Positions 39,417 through 48,558 of a DNA stretch of 64,000 bases are shown in pieces. The notes below the pieces were generated by a model. It saw only the letters and a list, made by a program, of their open reading frames with translations, did no database searches and was not told where the DNA came from. This DNA comes from Burkholderiales bacterium PBB2. Its GTDB lineage: Bacteria > Pseudomonadota > Gammaproteobacteria > Burkholderiales > Burkholderiaceae_C. Location: contig NKIM01000015.1 of NCBI GenBank assembly GCA_002255955.1, forward strand, positions 1 through 64,000, read 5' to 3'. Every line of letters starts with the position of its first letter. Position 1 is the stretch's first letter. The position numbers were made by a program, and so were the translations under genes.

Positions 39417-40541
39417 GTGAATACCGCGCCCCCCATTGCATCCGCTTCCTCGTCCGCGCCCCCGGCTCCGGCTCCGGCTCCGACCGATTCGCCCACGATC
39501 AACCCCTGGCGGCTCTCGGTCGCCCCCATGCTCGATTGGACAGATCGGCATTGCCGGACCTTCCATCGCCTGCTGACCCGCCAGACCCGGCTCTACACCG
39601 AGATGGTGACGACCGGCGCCCTGCTGCACGGTGATCAGGCGCGGCATCTCGATTTCAACCCTGAAGAGCACCCAGTCGCCTTGCAGCTCGGTGGCTCGGA
39701 GCCGGCCGATCTGGCCGCCTGCGCCAAGCTGGCCGAGCAATGGGGGTATGACGAGGTCAACCTCAACTGCGGCTGCCCCAGCGAGCGGGTGCAGCGCGGT
39801 GCTTTTGGCGCCTGCCTGATGGCCGAACCGGCCCTGGTGGCCGATGGCGTCAAGGCCATGCGCGATGCGGTGAGCATCCCGGTCACGGTCAAGCACCGCA
39901 TTGGCATCGACAGAATTGAGAGCTACGACTTCGTGCGTGATTTCGTCGGCCAGATCGCCGAGGCCGGCTGCGAGGTCTTCATCGTCCATGCCCGCAACGC
40001 CTGGTTGCAAGGCCTGTCGCCCAAAGAGAACCGTGAGATCCCGCCGCTGCGCTACGAATTGGTGCACCAACTCAAGCGCGACTTCCCGGCGCTGACCATC
40101 GTGCTCAACGGCGGCATCAAGACCGACGAGGAGATTGCCGAGCAGCTCCAGCATGTCGACGGTGTGATGGTGGGCCGCCAGGCCTACCACGAGCCCTGGC
40201 AGATGGTGGACTGGGACCGCCGCTTCTTCGGTACGCCCAACCCGGCCCTGTCGCGCGAGCAGGTCGAGGCCGACTGGCTGGTCTATCTGGAACGCCATGT
40301 CGCGTCGGCCCCCTACGCCAGCTGGCCGCAAGCCATGCGTCACGCCCTGGGCTTGTGGAATGGCCAGGCCGGCTCACGCCGCTGGCGCCAGATCTGGTCG
40401 GACCACCAGTACAAGGCCCTGGCGCCCCGCGCCGTGGCCGAGATCGCCACGCAGGCGCGCATCGGCGTGGCGGCTCATGTCGCTGAGAAAGCGGCCGAGA
40501 AGCTGGCGGTCGAGGCGGGTGTCAGCGCCACCGCGGCCTGA
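39417..40541 (+). CDS. dusA: tRNA-dihydrouridine synthase A
   Basis: This flavoenzyme of about 374 residues reduces uridines in the D-loop of tRNA. It contains VAPMLDWTDRHCRTFHRLL, TEMVTTGALLHG, the catalytic Cys120 in NLNCGCPSERVQRGAFGACLM, VKHRIGID and NGGIKTDEEI. The N-terminal 28 residues are alanine/proline-rich and variable. The GTG start has no clear Shine-Dalgarno sequence and lies six bases after GATAAT, so the real start is uncertain. MGMT follows after seven bases. Confidence 0.92.
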   Translation: MNTAPPIASASSSAPPAPAPAPTDSPTINPWRLSVAPMLDWTDRHCRTFHRLLTRQTRLYTEMVTTGALLHGDQARHLDFNPEEHPVALQLGGSEPADLAACAKLAEQWGYDEVNLNCGCPSERVQRGAFGACLMAEPALVADGVKAMRDAVSIPVTVKHRIGIDRIESYDFVRDFVGQIAEAGCEVFIVHARNAWLQGLSPKENREIPPLRYELVHQLKRDFPALTIVLNGGIKTDEEIAEQLQHVDGVMVGRQAYHEPWQMVDWDRRFFGTPNPALSREQVEADWLVYLERHVASAPYASWPQAMRHALGLWNGQAGSRRWRQIWSDHQYKALAPRAVAEIATQARIGVAAHVAEKAAEKLAVEAGVSATAA

Positions 40542-40548
40542 AGCCTTG

Positions 40549-41106
40549 ATGATCTGGCTGCATGGCTTCGACACCGCCCTGGGCCGCTGCGGCATTGCCT
40601 GGAATGAGCGCGGGGTCTGTGGCAGCCAGCTGCCCGAAGCCACGCCCAGCCTGAGCCGCGATCGCCTGCGCCAGCGCTTTCCCACGGGCTGCGAGACCGA
40701 TCAGCTGCCACCCCACATCGCCGTGGCTGTGCGGGCCGTGCAGCGCCTGCTGTCGGGTGAGCTGGCCAACAACGAAGACCTGCTGGCCATCGTGCTCGAT
40801 GACAGCGCGCTGCCCGAATTCCAGCGCGAGGTGTTGGCGCAGACCCGCTTGATCCCGCTGGGCCAGACCCTGAGCTACGGCGAGCTGGCGGCGCGCCTGG
40901 GCCAGCCCGGTGCCGCGCGCGCCGTGGGGCAGGCCGAGGGCCACAACCCCTTTGCACCCATCGTGCCCTGCCACCGCGTGCTGGCCAGTGGCACGGGGCA
41001 GGGTGGTTTCTCGGCCCATGGCGGGCTGCAGACCAAGCAGCAACTGTTGCGCATCGAGGCGCGTGCGGCCGGGCAATGGGCGGCCGAGCAGGGCGCTTTG
41101 TTCTGA
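40549..41106 (+). CDS. ogt: Methylated-DNA-[protein]-cysteine S-methyltransferase
   Basis: This 185-residue DNA repair protein transfers alkyl groups from O6-alkylguanine to its own cysteine. The acceptor Cys141 is in the invariant IVPCHRV, followed by GGFSAHGGLQTKQQLL. The N-terminal half (LPEFQREVLAQTRLIPLGQTLSYGELAARLG) holds the helix-turn-helix. It lacks an Ada regulatory domain. It is co-transcribed with dusA, which is probably only a convenience of position. Confidence 0.92.
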   Translation: MIWLHGFDTALGRCGIAWNERGVCGSQLPEATPSLSRDRLRQRFPTGCETDQLPPHIAVAVRAVQRLLSGELANNEDLLAIVLDDSALPEFQREVLAQTRLIPLGQTLSYGELAARLGQPGAARAVGQAEGHNPFAPIVPCHRVLASGTGQGGFSAHGGLQTKQQLLRIEARAAGQWAAEQGALF

Positions 41107-41187
41107 CACTCGATCGGGCCTCGCCAGGCTCTTGGCCTTCGCGGCCGTAAAATCGCGACCCTTCTCTTTCATGGTCAGGCCTTGCTG

Positions 41188-42486
41188 ATGTCGTTTGCCA
41201 CGCTGGGCCTGTCGCCCGCCCTTGTGCGCGCTGTGCGCGATCAGGGCTACCACGCCCCCACGGCCATCCAGACGGCTGCCATTCCGCCCATCCTGGCCGG
41301 GCACGATGTGCTGGGCCTGGCGCAGACGGGCTCGGGCAAGACGGCGGCCTTTGCCTTGCCCTTGCTGCAGCGCCTGCGCACGCCGCCCGCCAGTGGCCCG
41401 CGCCGCTTGCAGGCGCTGGTGCTGCTGCCCACGCGTGAGCTGGTGGCCCAGGTGGGCGAGGTGCTGCGGGAGTTCGCGCGCAGCCTGGGGACGTCGCCGC
41501 GGCTGAAGATCTCGGAGGCCTTCGGTGGCGTCTCCATCAACCCGCAGTTGATGGGCTTGCGCGGTGGTACCGATGTCATGGTGGCCACGCCGGGGCGTTT
41601 GCTGGACCTGATTGACCACAACGCCCTCGATCTGCGCAGCGTCGAGATGCTGGTGCTGGACGAGGCCGATCGCTTGCTGGACCTGGGCTTTGCCGAGGAA
41701 TTGCAGCGCATCCTGGCCCAGCTGCCGGCGCGCCGGCAGAGCTTGTTCTTCTCGGCCACCTTTCCGAAGGCGGTGCAGGGCCTGGCGCAGGGCCTCCTGC
41801 ACGAACCGGTGGAAGTCAGCATCGCCCCGGAGCCGCAGCGTACGGCGGCGATCCAGCAGCGTGCCATCCAGGTGGACGTGAGCCGGCGCACGCCTTTGCT
41901 GCGCCATCTGTTGCAGTCCGAGCCAGACTGGAGCCGGGTGCTGGTCTTCGTGGCCACGCGCTACGCGACCGAGCATGTGTCCGACAAGCTGTGGGCCCAT
42001 GGCATCAAGGCCGCAGCCTTGCACGGCGAGCTGAGCCAGGGCGCGCGCACCCAGGTGTTGGCGGCTCTGCGCAATGCCGAGATTCAGGTGTTGGTGGCCA
42101 CCGATGTGGCGGCACGCGGCCTGGACATTCCGGAGCTGCCGGTGGTGGTGAACTACGACCTGCCGCGCTCGCCGGCCGATTACACCCACCGCATCGGCCG
42201 CACCGGCAGAGCGGGCGAAACCGGTCTGGCCGTCAGCCTGGTGCCGGCCAGCGCCGAGGCGCATTTCCGCCTGATCGAGAAGCGCCAGGGGCAGCGGGTG
42301 CCGCGTGAGCAGATCGAAGGTTTTGCCGCCAGCCCCTTGAGCCCGGAGCAGGCCCAGGCCTTGAATTCGAACGGCGGTATCAAAGGCCGGCGCAAGAGCA
42401 AGAAGGACAAGTTGCGGGAAGCTGCTGCTGCGGCAGCATCACAAGCTTCGGCGGCCGTCACTGCCCCCGAAGCCAGCAGCGACTGA
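41188..42486 (+). CDS. rhlE: DEAD-box RNA helicase RhlE-like
   Basis: This 432-residue ATP-dependent RNA helicase has all family motifs: the Q motif region (FATLGLSPALVRAVRDQGYHAPTAIQ), AQTGSGKT, PTRELVAQ, GTPGR-like VATPGRLLDL, VLDEADRLLDLGF, FSATFP, ATDVAARGLDIPEL and HRIGRTGRAG. The basic, alanine-rich C-terminus (GRRKSKKDKLREAAAAAA) fits RhlE. RhlE acts in rRNA processing and RNA turnover. It converges with the pilin operon, with only 12 bases between the ends. Confidence 0.92.
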   Translation: MSFATLGLSPALVRAVRDQGYHAPTAIQTAAIPPILAGHDVLGLAQTGSGKTAAFALPLLQRLRTPPASGPRRLQALVLLPTRELVAQVGEVLREFARSLGTSPRLKISEAFGGVSINPQLMGLRGGTDVMVATPGRLLDLIDHNALDLRSVEMLVLDEADRLLDLGFAEELQRILAQLPARRQSLFFSATFPKAVQGLAQGLLHEPVEVSIAPEPQRTAAIQQRAIQVDVSRRTPLLRHLLQSEPDWSRVLVFVATRYATEHVSDKLWAHGIKAAALHGELSQGARTQVLAALRNAEIQVLVATDVAARGLDIPELPVVVNYDLPRSPADYTHRIGRTGRAGETGLAVSLVPASAEAHFRLIEKRQGQRVPREQIEGFAASPLSPEQAQALNSNGGIKGRRKSKKDKLREAAAAAASQASAAVTAPEASSD

Positions 42487-42498
42487 ACGCCCGCCCGC

Positions 42499-44355
42499 TC
42501 AACGGTAGCGTGACCAGAGCAGGTTGGCGCTGTTGGCGGCCGCAGGCGTGACCGCGTCTTCGCCGGGCTTGAAGCTGGAGGGCAGGTTGCTCAGGTCGAT
42601 CTTGGTGCTGGCGCCGATCTTGCTGGCCCCCGGGGCGGTGCCGATGCGGGCCGCCGAGATGTAGCCGTGCACCGTGGTGCTGCCGCCGGTTTCCAGGATG
42701 TCTCCGGCCAACACATCGCCGTAGACATGGTTGGATGCGGCCAAGGTGATCTTGCCGCCGCTGTAGGTGTTGCCCACCTGGCCACCAGCGCCGAAGGCGA
42801 TATTGCCCGCGCCCACCGTCAGCAGGGTGCTGCTGCCGGCCTTGCAGAAGTTCTTGGGCGCCAGGTTCGGGTAGCTGCTGTTGGTGCAGACCGGTCCATA
42901 ACCGCCATAGTTGACGGCGTAGGAGATGTTGTTGCCGCCGGTGCTGATGTTGCCGGTGGCGAGCCAGCTGTTGTAGTAGGTGCCTTCGCCGGCTTCGAAA
43001 TCGCCCTTGAACCAGACGATGCCGGGCGCCATGTTCACGCCGGCGATCGTCCACTTGCCGGCGCTGTAGCTGAGGCAGCTGTTGTAGTCGCTGTAGCCGG
43101 TGCAGATCTTGGCTTTGCAGGTGGCGGGGCTGTAGCTGTTGCTGCTGCAGACGTAATCCTGGTTGGCACCGCTGCCGACCAGAAAGTAGACGCCGTCGGG
43201 GATGTTGCTGACGTTCTTGACCGTGACCTTGGTGTCGTTGCCGACGCGCTCAAACGCATAGTTGGCCGAGCTCTGGTAGGCGTAGGCGTCAAAGGTCGGC
43301 ACGCTGATGGTGCCGGCCGTCAGCGGCGTGATGGCCACCGTGAGGCCGGCCACGCGGCTCATGCGCACCTCGGTGTTCCAGGGCTGCACGGTGAGGCTGC
43401 CGCCGTAGTTGCCGGCGGCCACTTTGCCGGCCACCTGTTCCGAGTAATTGCCCTGCACCTGGGCCGAGCCCGTGATCAGGGAGTTGCTGGCGACCACGCT
43501 GCCCTTGGTCTTGAGCGTGGCGATGGTGGCGCTGCTGCCCAGCGTGATGTTGCCGATGGCATTGATCTCGGTGACGGCATTGCTCTCCAGGCTCACCGTG
43601 CCATTGGCCTTGATCGTGCCGGCGCTGACGCCACCGGTCAGCGCCACATTCTTGAGCGACTGCACATTGCTGTAGCTGCCGCTGCCGCTGAGCGCGATAT
43701 TGCCCTCCGAGAACAAGGTCGCGATGCTGGTGCTGCCGCCCAGGCTGATGTCGCCCGAGGCGTAAAGGTCTGAGATGCCAGCCAGGCTGCCGGCGCCGGT
43801 GACCTTGCCGTCGACCACGATCTTGGAATTGGCATCGCCGATCACGGTCAGGTCGCCGCTGATGTCGAGATTGCCCTTGATGTTGACGGCGGCCGTCTTG
43901 CCGCCACCGCCGCCGCCACCAGGGCTGCCCTTGGCGCAGAAGGTGGCCGCCAACAAGGCGTTGGCGCCGCCGCTGCTGCCGGTGATGTTGAAACCCACCC
44001 GGGTGCCGCCGCTGCAATTGACCGTGTCGTTGGCGGCCACCTCGCTGATCGTGGCCGCGATGCCGGTGACGCCGGCAAAGCTCACCGCCTGGTTGGCGCT
44101 GAGTTTGGCGGCTTCGGTCGCGCCGATCTGGAACAGGTATTGGCGAACCGCTTCAATGCCGCCCCAGGCCTTGAGCTGGGCCTGGGTCAGGGCATGGACG
44201 GTGACCGATTGCACCTGCAGGCTGCGCACATAGTAGATGCCACCGAACACCATGGCGCCCAGCGACAAGCCCGTCAGCAGCATGAAGAGCACGGAGGAAA
44301 TGCCGCGCTGCAGCGAGCGCGTAGCGGGGGCAGGTGAGGCGGTGCGGAAGGCCAT
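42499..44355 (-). CDS. Large pilus-associated protein with beta-solenoid repeats (PilX position)
   Basis: This 618-residue protein is last in the pilin operon. The N-terminus has RGISSVLFMLLTGLSLGAMVFGGIYYV, a prepilin/PilX-like membrane helix, but without the usual glutamate at position 5. A Gly7 linker follows near residue 150. From about 155 to 310 there is a repetitive stretch (GNLDISGDLTVIGD, SGDISLGGSTSIATLFSEGN, GNITLGSSATIATLKTKGS) with a period of about 20-22 residues, as in bactofilin-like beta-solenoids. The rest (to 618) has cysteine pairs (CSSNSYSPATCKAKIC) and a second short repeat region (AGDILETGGSTTVHGYISAARIG). I do not recognise the family. An adhesive pilus tip role is inference. 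The ATG was preferred over TTG 44361. Confidence 0.7.
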   Translation of the reverse strand: MAFRTASPAPATRSLQRGISSVLFMLLTGLSLGAMVFGGIYYVRSLQVQSVTVHALTQAQLKAWGGIEAVRQYLFQIGATEAAKLSANQAVSFAGVTGIAATISEVAANDTVNCSGGTRVGFNITGSSGGANALLAATFCAKGSPGGGGGGGKTAAVNIKGNLDISGDLTVIGDANSKIVVDGKVTGAGSLAGISDLYASGDISLGGSTSIATLFSEGNIALSGSGSYSNVQSLKNVALTGGVSAGTIKANGTVSLESNAVTEINAIGNITLGSSATIATLKTKGSVVASNSLITGSAQVQGNYSEQVAGKVAAGNYGGSLTVQPWNTEVRMSRVAGLTVAITPLTAGTISVPTFDAYAYQSSANYAFERVGNDTKVTVKNVSNIPDGVYFLVGSGANQDYVCSSNSYSPATCKAKICTGYSDYNSCLSYSAGKWTIAGVNMAPGIVWFKGDFEAGEGTYYNSWLATGNISTGGNNISYAVNYGGYGPVCTNSSYPNLAPKNFCKAGSSTLLTVGAGNIAFGAGGQVGNTYSGGKITLAASNHVYGDVLAGDILETGGSTTVHGYISAARIGTAPGASKIGASTKIDLSNLPSSFKPGEDAVTPAAANSANLLWSRYR

Positions 44356-44362
44356 GGACAAC

Positions 44363-45094
44363 TCAGGAAATCAGATTGGCCAGGCAGCTGATGTAGGTGT
44401 TGCTGCTGCCGCTGACGCTCGAGGCATAACCGAGACTCACGCTGACCGAGGCGGCGGGTGCGCTGAGCTTGCTGATGGTTTCGGGCACGGCGCCGTAGGG
44501 CCAGCAGTTGCTGCTGTTGCGGGCGCTCAAGGTGACGGCCTGGGCCAGCACCTGGTCCTCCACCAGGGCCCGGCTGGTCCAGCTGATGGTCTTCCAGTTG
44601 CTGTTCAAGGGGTGGCAGCCGCTGCTGGCCTGCAGCAGGTAGAGGGCCTTGTTGCTGCTGTCGGAGAGCAGGGCGCCGCAGCTGTAGCTGGCGGTGTTGG
44701 CGCTCAGGCCGGGGTTGTGCACCCAGACCAAGGCATTGCCGCTTTGGGCAGCGCCATTGATGGCGACCACCGTGCCACCGAGCTTGCCAGTGCTGGCATT
44801 GAGCACCGCATTGCTGATCAAAAGCAGATGGTTGCCGCTGCTGGGGCTGCTGATGCCGTAGCCGGCACCTTGCAGGGCAATCTGCGCGCTCAACAGGCCG
44901 GTGGCCAGCTGGCCGTCCTGGATGGAGCTGCGCACCAGGCCCCCGGTTCCGAACACGGTTTGCGTGGTGCTGCGGTAGAGCGCCAGGGCGCCCAGCACGG
45001 CGATCAGCGAGATCACCATGCCCACCATCAGGCTGATCAGGCTCAGGCCCCGTTGGCACTCAAGCCCCAGGGATGACAAATGCTGGCGTGGCAT
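44363..45094 (-). CDS. pilW: Type IV pilus minor pilin PilW-like
   Basis: This 243-residue protein begins with a prepilin helix, CQRGLSLISLMVGMVISLIAVLGALAL. It carries an unusual position 5 residue (G-LSLIS, serine instead of glutamate). The body resembles PilW (GLLSAQIALQGAGYGI, ending SCLANLIS). Minor pilins prime assembly of the type IV pilus and form its tip. The start has GAGG about ten bases upstream. It is separated by 11 bases from pilV on one side and eight from the large protein on the other. Confidence 0.78.
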   Translation of the reverse strand: MPRQHLSSLGLECQRGLSLISLMVGMVISLIAVLGALALYRSTTQTVFGTGGLVRSSIQDGQLATGLLSAQIALQGAGYGISSPSSGNHLLLISNAVLNASTGKLGGTVVAINGAAQSGNALVWVHNPGLSANTASYSCGALLSDSSNKALYLLQASSGCHPLNSNWKTISWTSRALVEDQVLAQAVTLSARNSSNCWPYGAVPETISKLSAPAASVSVSLGYASSVSGSSNTYISCLANLIS

Positions 45095-45105
45095 GGCTGC
45101 AGGCC

Positions 45106-45552
45106 TCAATTGCTCACCGTCAGCGTTCCGGGGCCGAACAAAGTGTCGGCATCGGCGGCGTACTGCACCAGCGGCAGGCTGGCGGGCTTGGCCACGCCGT
45201 TGACCGTGACGGTCACCGCCGTGATGGTGCAGGTCTTTTGCACGCCCGTAACTTGCAAGTTGCCGCCCAGGCTGAGGTTGCTCGTGCTGGTGCTGGCTCC
45301 GGTGGCCGGGCATCCATTGGCCACGCCGGCGCCTTGCAGATCGGCGCGGATGCCTTGGATGGCCAGGCTTTGGCCTTTTTGATACTTCTGCGCGACCATG
45401 GCACGGCTGACGGCATAGACCAGGCCCAGGCCGATCACGCCCAGCAGCACCATGGCGATCAAGGCTTCCACCAAGGCGTCGCCGCGCTCGCTCCGGCGTC
45501 GAGCGCTTGCTAGGGCCTGCAGTGGGGGCGATGAGGTCGAAGGCGCGCTCAC
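45106..45552 (-). CDS. pilV: Type IV pilus minor pilin PilV-like
   Basis: This 148-residue protein has a class III-like prepilin signal: RRSERGDALVEALIAMVLLGVIGLGLVYAVSR, with cleavage after the glycine and E at position 5 of the mature part. This is the PilV pattern, where the second residue is an acidic D. The GTG start has GAGG at ideal spacing, seven bases after the fimT stop. The body contains two cysteines (GCPATG, KTCTIT). Confidence 0.75.
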   Translation of the reverse strand: MSAPSTSSPPLQALASARRRSERGDALVEALIAMVLLGVIGLGLVYAVSRAMVAQKYQKGQSLAIQGIRADLQGAGVANGCPATGASTSTSNLSLGGNLQVTGVQKTCTITAVTVTVNGVAKPASLPLVQYAADADTLFGPGTLTVSN

Positions 45553-45559
45553 AAAGACC

Positions 45560-46042
45560 TCAGTTCAAGGTGCCGTCGAGCGGCGTTTCCGAGCCGCGGC
45601 TGACGCGAAAGCTCAGCGTCGTGCCGCAGACCGTGCCATTGACGTTGGCTGCCACCGGCATGCCGGCGCTGTCCAGCGCCACGCATTGGCTGTTGGCGCC
45701 GTTGACCTGGATGCTGGCCGGCGGATCGGAGGTCCAGGCGGCGCTGTTGCAGTTCAAGGCCGCAGGCACGCCGCTGGCCACGCACAGCTTGCCGGGGATG
45801 CTGATCATCACCGCCGAGGCGCCGGCGCTGCTGGCGCTCGGATTGCGCAGGGCGATGGCCTTGAGCTGGCTCATGCCTTGCATCAAGAGGGTCTGGCTCT
45901 GGCGCATATAGGCTTGTGCGCCCCAGGAGGCCGAAAACGGCGCCACGGCCAGTGCCAGCAACATCATGATGGCGATGGTGACCATCATCTCGATCAGCGA
46001 CACCCCGCGGTGTGCCGTGTGCGAACCTGGGCGAATCACCAT
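45560..46042 (-). CDS. fimT: Pseudopilin FimT/GspH-like
   Basis: This 160-residue protein has the prepilin helix HRGVSLIEMMVTIAIMMLLALAVAP with E at position 5. GspH/FimT features follow (QTLLMQGMSQLKAIALRNP, then a beta-rich domain with CVASGVPAALNC and GTLSF-type end). FimT pilins have been linked to DNA binding and natural transformation in some species; this is not assured here. Its start overlaps the pilE-like gene stop by seven bases, which suggests coupled translation. Confidence 0.78.
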   Translation of the reverse strand: MVIRPGSHTAHRGVSLIEMMVTIAIMMLLALAVAPFSASWGAQAYMRQSQTLLMQGMSQLKAIALRNPSASSAGASAVMISIPGKLCVASGVPAALNCNSAAWTSDPPASIQVNGANSQCVALDSAGMPVAANVNGTVCGTTLSFRVSRGSETPLDGTLN

Positions 46043-46491
46043 GTTGTGAAGCCGCAGGCGCTGGTGGCGGTGCGTGCATTGCTGTTGCTCAGCGTCATCA
46101 CGCAGCTGGCCAGGCTGCTCTTGCCGGTGGCGGTGAGGGTGTAGCTGGTTGCCGTGCTGACCAGGGTGTAGTTGAAATAGGCCGATTGGGTGGGGGCCCA
46201 GGCCGGGAACATGGTGGTGGTGGCCGCAGTGCCGGCCGCATTGACCGGGTAGCTCAGCTGCAGCTGGTAGCGGTTTTCCATGTTCAGCGCCAGGGCGGCC
46301 AGGTCGGCGCTGCCGCTCTTGGCGCGGCTTTTGTTGACGTAGCTGGTGTAGGACGGAATGGCAATGGCCGCCAGCACGCCCAGCACCACCACGGCAATCA
46401 TCAGCTCGATCAGGGTGAAGCCGGCTTGGGCACGTGGCTGGCTGGCGCGGCCCGCTGAGGACTTGGAAGCAAGAGCAAACGCAGTGTTCAA
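46036..46491 (-). CDS. pilE: Type IV pilin PilE-like
   Basis: This 151-residue protein carries the canonical type IV prepilin signal AQAGFTLIELMIAVVVLGVLAAIAIPSY (cleavage after the glycine, F at +1, E at +5). A small globular domain with two cysteines (SLASCVM, TSACGF) follows, typical of PilE-type pilins. The TTG start is chosen because it has a GAGGAA ribosome site five to six bases before it; ORF starts further upstream enter AT-rich leader sequence. It is first in the operon and probably a minor or major pilin. Confidence 0.8.
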   Translation of the reverse strand: MNTAFALASKSSAGRASQPRAQAGFTLIELMIAVVVLGVLAAIAIPSYTSYVNKSRAKSGSADLAALALNMENRYQLQLSYPVNAAGTAATTTMFPAWAPTQSAYFNYTLVSTATSYTLTATGKSSLASCVMTLSNSNARTATSACGFTTW

Positions 46492-46549
46492 GATCGTTCC
46501 TCGCGAGCGCTGGACATGAGCCTGATTCGGGCCCGGGGTGTATGGGTGA

Positions 46550-46611
46550 GTGCATCGGTAGATGCACACAACATTAGAACCAACTAAATACCAATTGTAG
46601 GGACTGGTATT
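46550..46611 (-). promoter_or_regulatory. AT-rich promoter/leader region of the pilin operon with two inverted repeats
   Basis: The gap 46492-46770 holds an AT-rich island near 46570-46620. Two inverted repeats lie in it: GTGCATC-GGTA-GATGCAC (46550-46567, perfect) and AATACCA / TGGTATT (46587-46611, 11 bases apart). The first would be in the mRNA leader of pilE, and the second could be an operator. No clear sigma-54 boxes were found. The rest of the gap shows nothing I can name. Confidence 0.45.
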
Positions 46612-46770
46612 CAACTAGGTCTGCGATCTATGTCACGCTCTCGGGCTGTGCGACGCCAAAACCCTCAAGCGCCCATGCAGATTTGCTTATATCGGAAGCG
46701 TCAGCGCTTGGGTACCCGCGAACCCGGTTTGAAGCGGCGCAGATGTCCAGCTTTTCGCGCCGATCCGGCC

Positions 46771-48414
46771 TCAGCCGTCCTGAGGCGGGCGGCTGGCGCG
46801 TCGCAGCGCCACGGCATCGGGCAGGCTGCGGCTGCCGCCGCCCTGCAGGCGGAAAATCTGCACCGCAGCCTCCACCTCGCCGACCTGGGCCTGCAGCACA
46901 CCGGCCGCCCGCGCCAGCTGCTCAACCAGGGCTGAGTTCTGCTGCGTGATGCCATCGAGGTGGCCGATGGCCTGGTTGACCTGCGAGATGCCGCGCAGCT
47001 GTTCGTCCGCGCCGAGATGGATCTGGCCGATCAAGCGGGTGAAATGCTGCACCGACTGCAAGGTTTGCTCGATGCTGTCTTGCGCGCTGCGGGTCTGGCG
47101 TTCGCCGGCTTCGACCTTTTCGGCCGAGTCGTGGATCAGCTGCCGGATCTCTCCAGCGGCCTGCTGGCTGCGTTGTGCCAGGGCCCTGACCTCGCTGGCC
47201 ACGACTGCGAAGCCGCGGCCATGCTCCCCGGCGCGGGCCGATTCAACCGCTGCGTTGAGGGCCAGGATGTTGGTCTGGAACGCGATCGAATCGATCACCT
47301 GGATGATCTCGCCAATCCGGCGCGATGCGCCGGCGATGCCTCCCATGGTGTCGGTGACATGGTGCACCACCGCGCCGCTCTGGCCGCTCACGCGGCTCAG
47401 CTCCTCGGCCACCGAGGAGGCCTGGTGGGCGCTGTCGGTGCTGCTGCGCACCGTGCCGGTGATTTGCTCCATCGCTGCCGCGGTCTGCTCGAGGCTGGCG
47501 GCCTGCGCGCCGGTGCGCTGGGCCAAATCGGCATTGCCCTGGGCGATCTCGCGGCTCAAGTGGGCCATGTCGCGCAGTTCGTCCAGGGTGTCGGCCACCA
47601 GGGCGCGCAGGTTGACGCGCAGCTGGTTCAGGGCAGCCTCCAGGGCCTGCAAATCGCCGTTGCGGTTGAGGCCCGACGCGGGCTTGAGCCCCTGGCTCAG
47701 GTCGCCTGCTGAGAGCTGGTGTGCATAGGCCAGCAAGCGCTGCAAGCCCGCGCGATCGAGGCCCCAGGCCCAGCGCGTCAAGCCCAAGGCGAGGGCGGCC
47801 AGAAGCAAGAGCTGGGGCAGGAACCAGGCGCTGGACGGGCCCGCACCCCAGAGCCCGGCCGCGAGACCCAGGCCCAGCAGCAGCAAACCACCCAATCCCG
47901 CAGGCAGCCAGGGGCCGGGGCGCAGGGCGCGCAGCAGCCGGCTGCGCCCGTCCTGGCGCAAGACCTGACCCTCGTGCAGCACATGCAGCAAATGGCCCCG
48001 GGCCGCTTCGCTGCGCATCGTGGCGTACAGCGCGTCGGCGGCCTGCACCTGATCGCGGCTGGGCTGGGTGCGCACAGACAGGTAGGCCACCGGCCTGCCG
48101 CCCTCGCTCAGCGGCGTGACATTGGCCATGACCCAGTAGTGGTCGCCGTTCTTGCGCCGATTCTTGACCAGGCCGGACCAGGGCAGGCCTCGGGCCACGG
48201 TGTCCCAGAGGTCGCGGAAAGCCTCCTCAGGCATGTCCGGGTGGCGGATCAGGTTGTGCGGCTGGCCCAGCAACTCGTCACGGCTGTAGCCGCTGACCTC
48301 AATGAAGGCCGCATTGCAATGCAGGATGCGGCCTTTGAGGTCGGTGGTGGACACCAGGGTGCGGCCGCTGGGGAAAGGGAATTCCTGCTGGCTGATGGGA
48401 AGATTGCTTCGCAT
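46771..48414 (-). CDS. Aer-like methyl-accepting chemotaxis protein with PAS domain
   Basis: This 547-residue receptor begins with a PAS domain close to that of Aer ([59 protein letters not shown]). In Aer this domain binds FAD and senses redox state. Two hydrophobic helices at about 180-235 form a hairpin in the membrane without a periplasmic domain. The signalling domain has the tip [37 protein letters not shown] precedes the chosen ATG. It likely mediates energy taxis and sits next to the pilin operon, though in a separate unit. Confidence 0.87.
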   Translation of the reverse strand: MRSNLPISQQEFPFPSGRTLVSTTDLKGRILHCNAAFIEVSGYSRDELLGQPHNLIRHPDMPEEAFRDLWDTVARGLPWSGLVKNRRKNGDHYWVMANVTPLSEGGRPVAYLSVRTQPSRDQVQAADALYATMRSEAARGHLLHVLHEGQVLRQDGRSRLLRALRPGPWLPAGLGGLLLLGLGLAAGLWGAGPSSAWFLPQLLLLAALALGLTRWAWGLDRAGLQRLLAYAHQLSAGDLSQGLKPASGLNRNGDLQALEAALNQLRVNLRALVADTLDELRDMAHLSREIAQGNADLAQRTGAQAASLEQTAAAMEQITGTVRSSTDSAHQASSVAEELSRVSGQSGAVVHHVTDTMGGIAGASRRIGEIIQVIDSIAFQTNILALNAAVESARAGEHGRGFAVVASEVRALAQRSQQAAGEIRQLIHDSAEKVEAGERQTRSAQDSIEQTLQSVQHFTRLIGQIHLGADEQLRGISQVNQAIGHLDGITQQNSALVEQLARAAGVLQAQVGEVEAAVQIFRLQGGGSRSLPDAVALRRASRPPQDG

Positions 48415-48558
48415 GGGCAGCGTCCTCGCGCGGCAGAGCGCCCGTGGCCGCTGGTGCACCCGGCGGCATCCGCGTCTGCTGGGCGCAGTATCCCGCGGCC
48501 AGGCGCTTCATGACCAGCCCCCGCTGCAGGACAGGACGGGACGGGGCGGGGCGAGCGA

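Noticed and set aside
39405-39417. Leaderless dusA transcript (GATAAT six bases before GTG)
   Set aside because: No matching -35 box, and leaderless starts strongly favour ATG; noted only as a possibility in the dusA entry.
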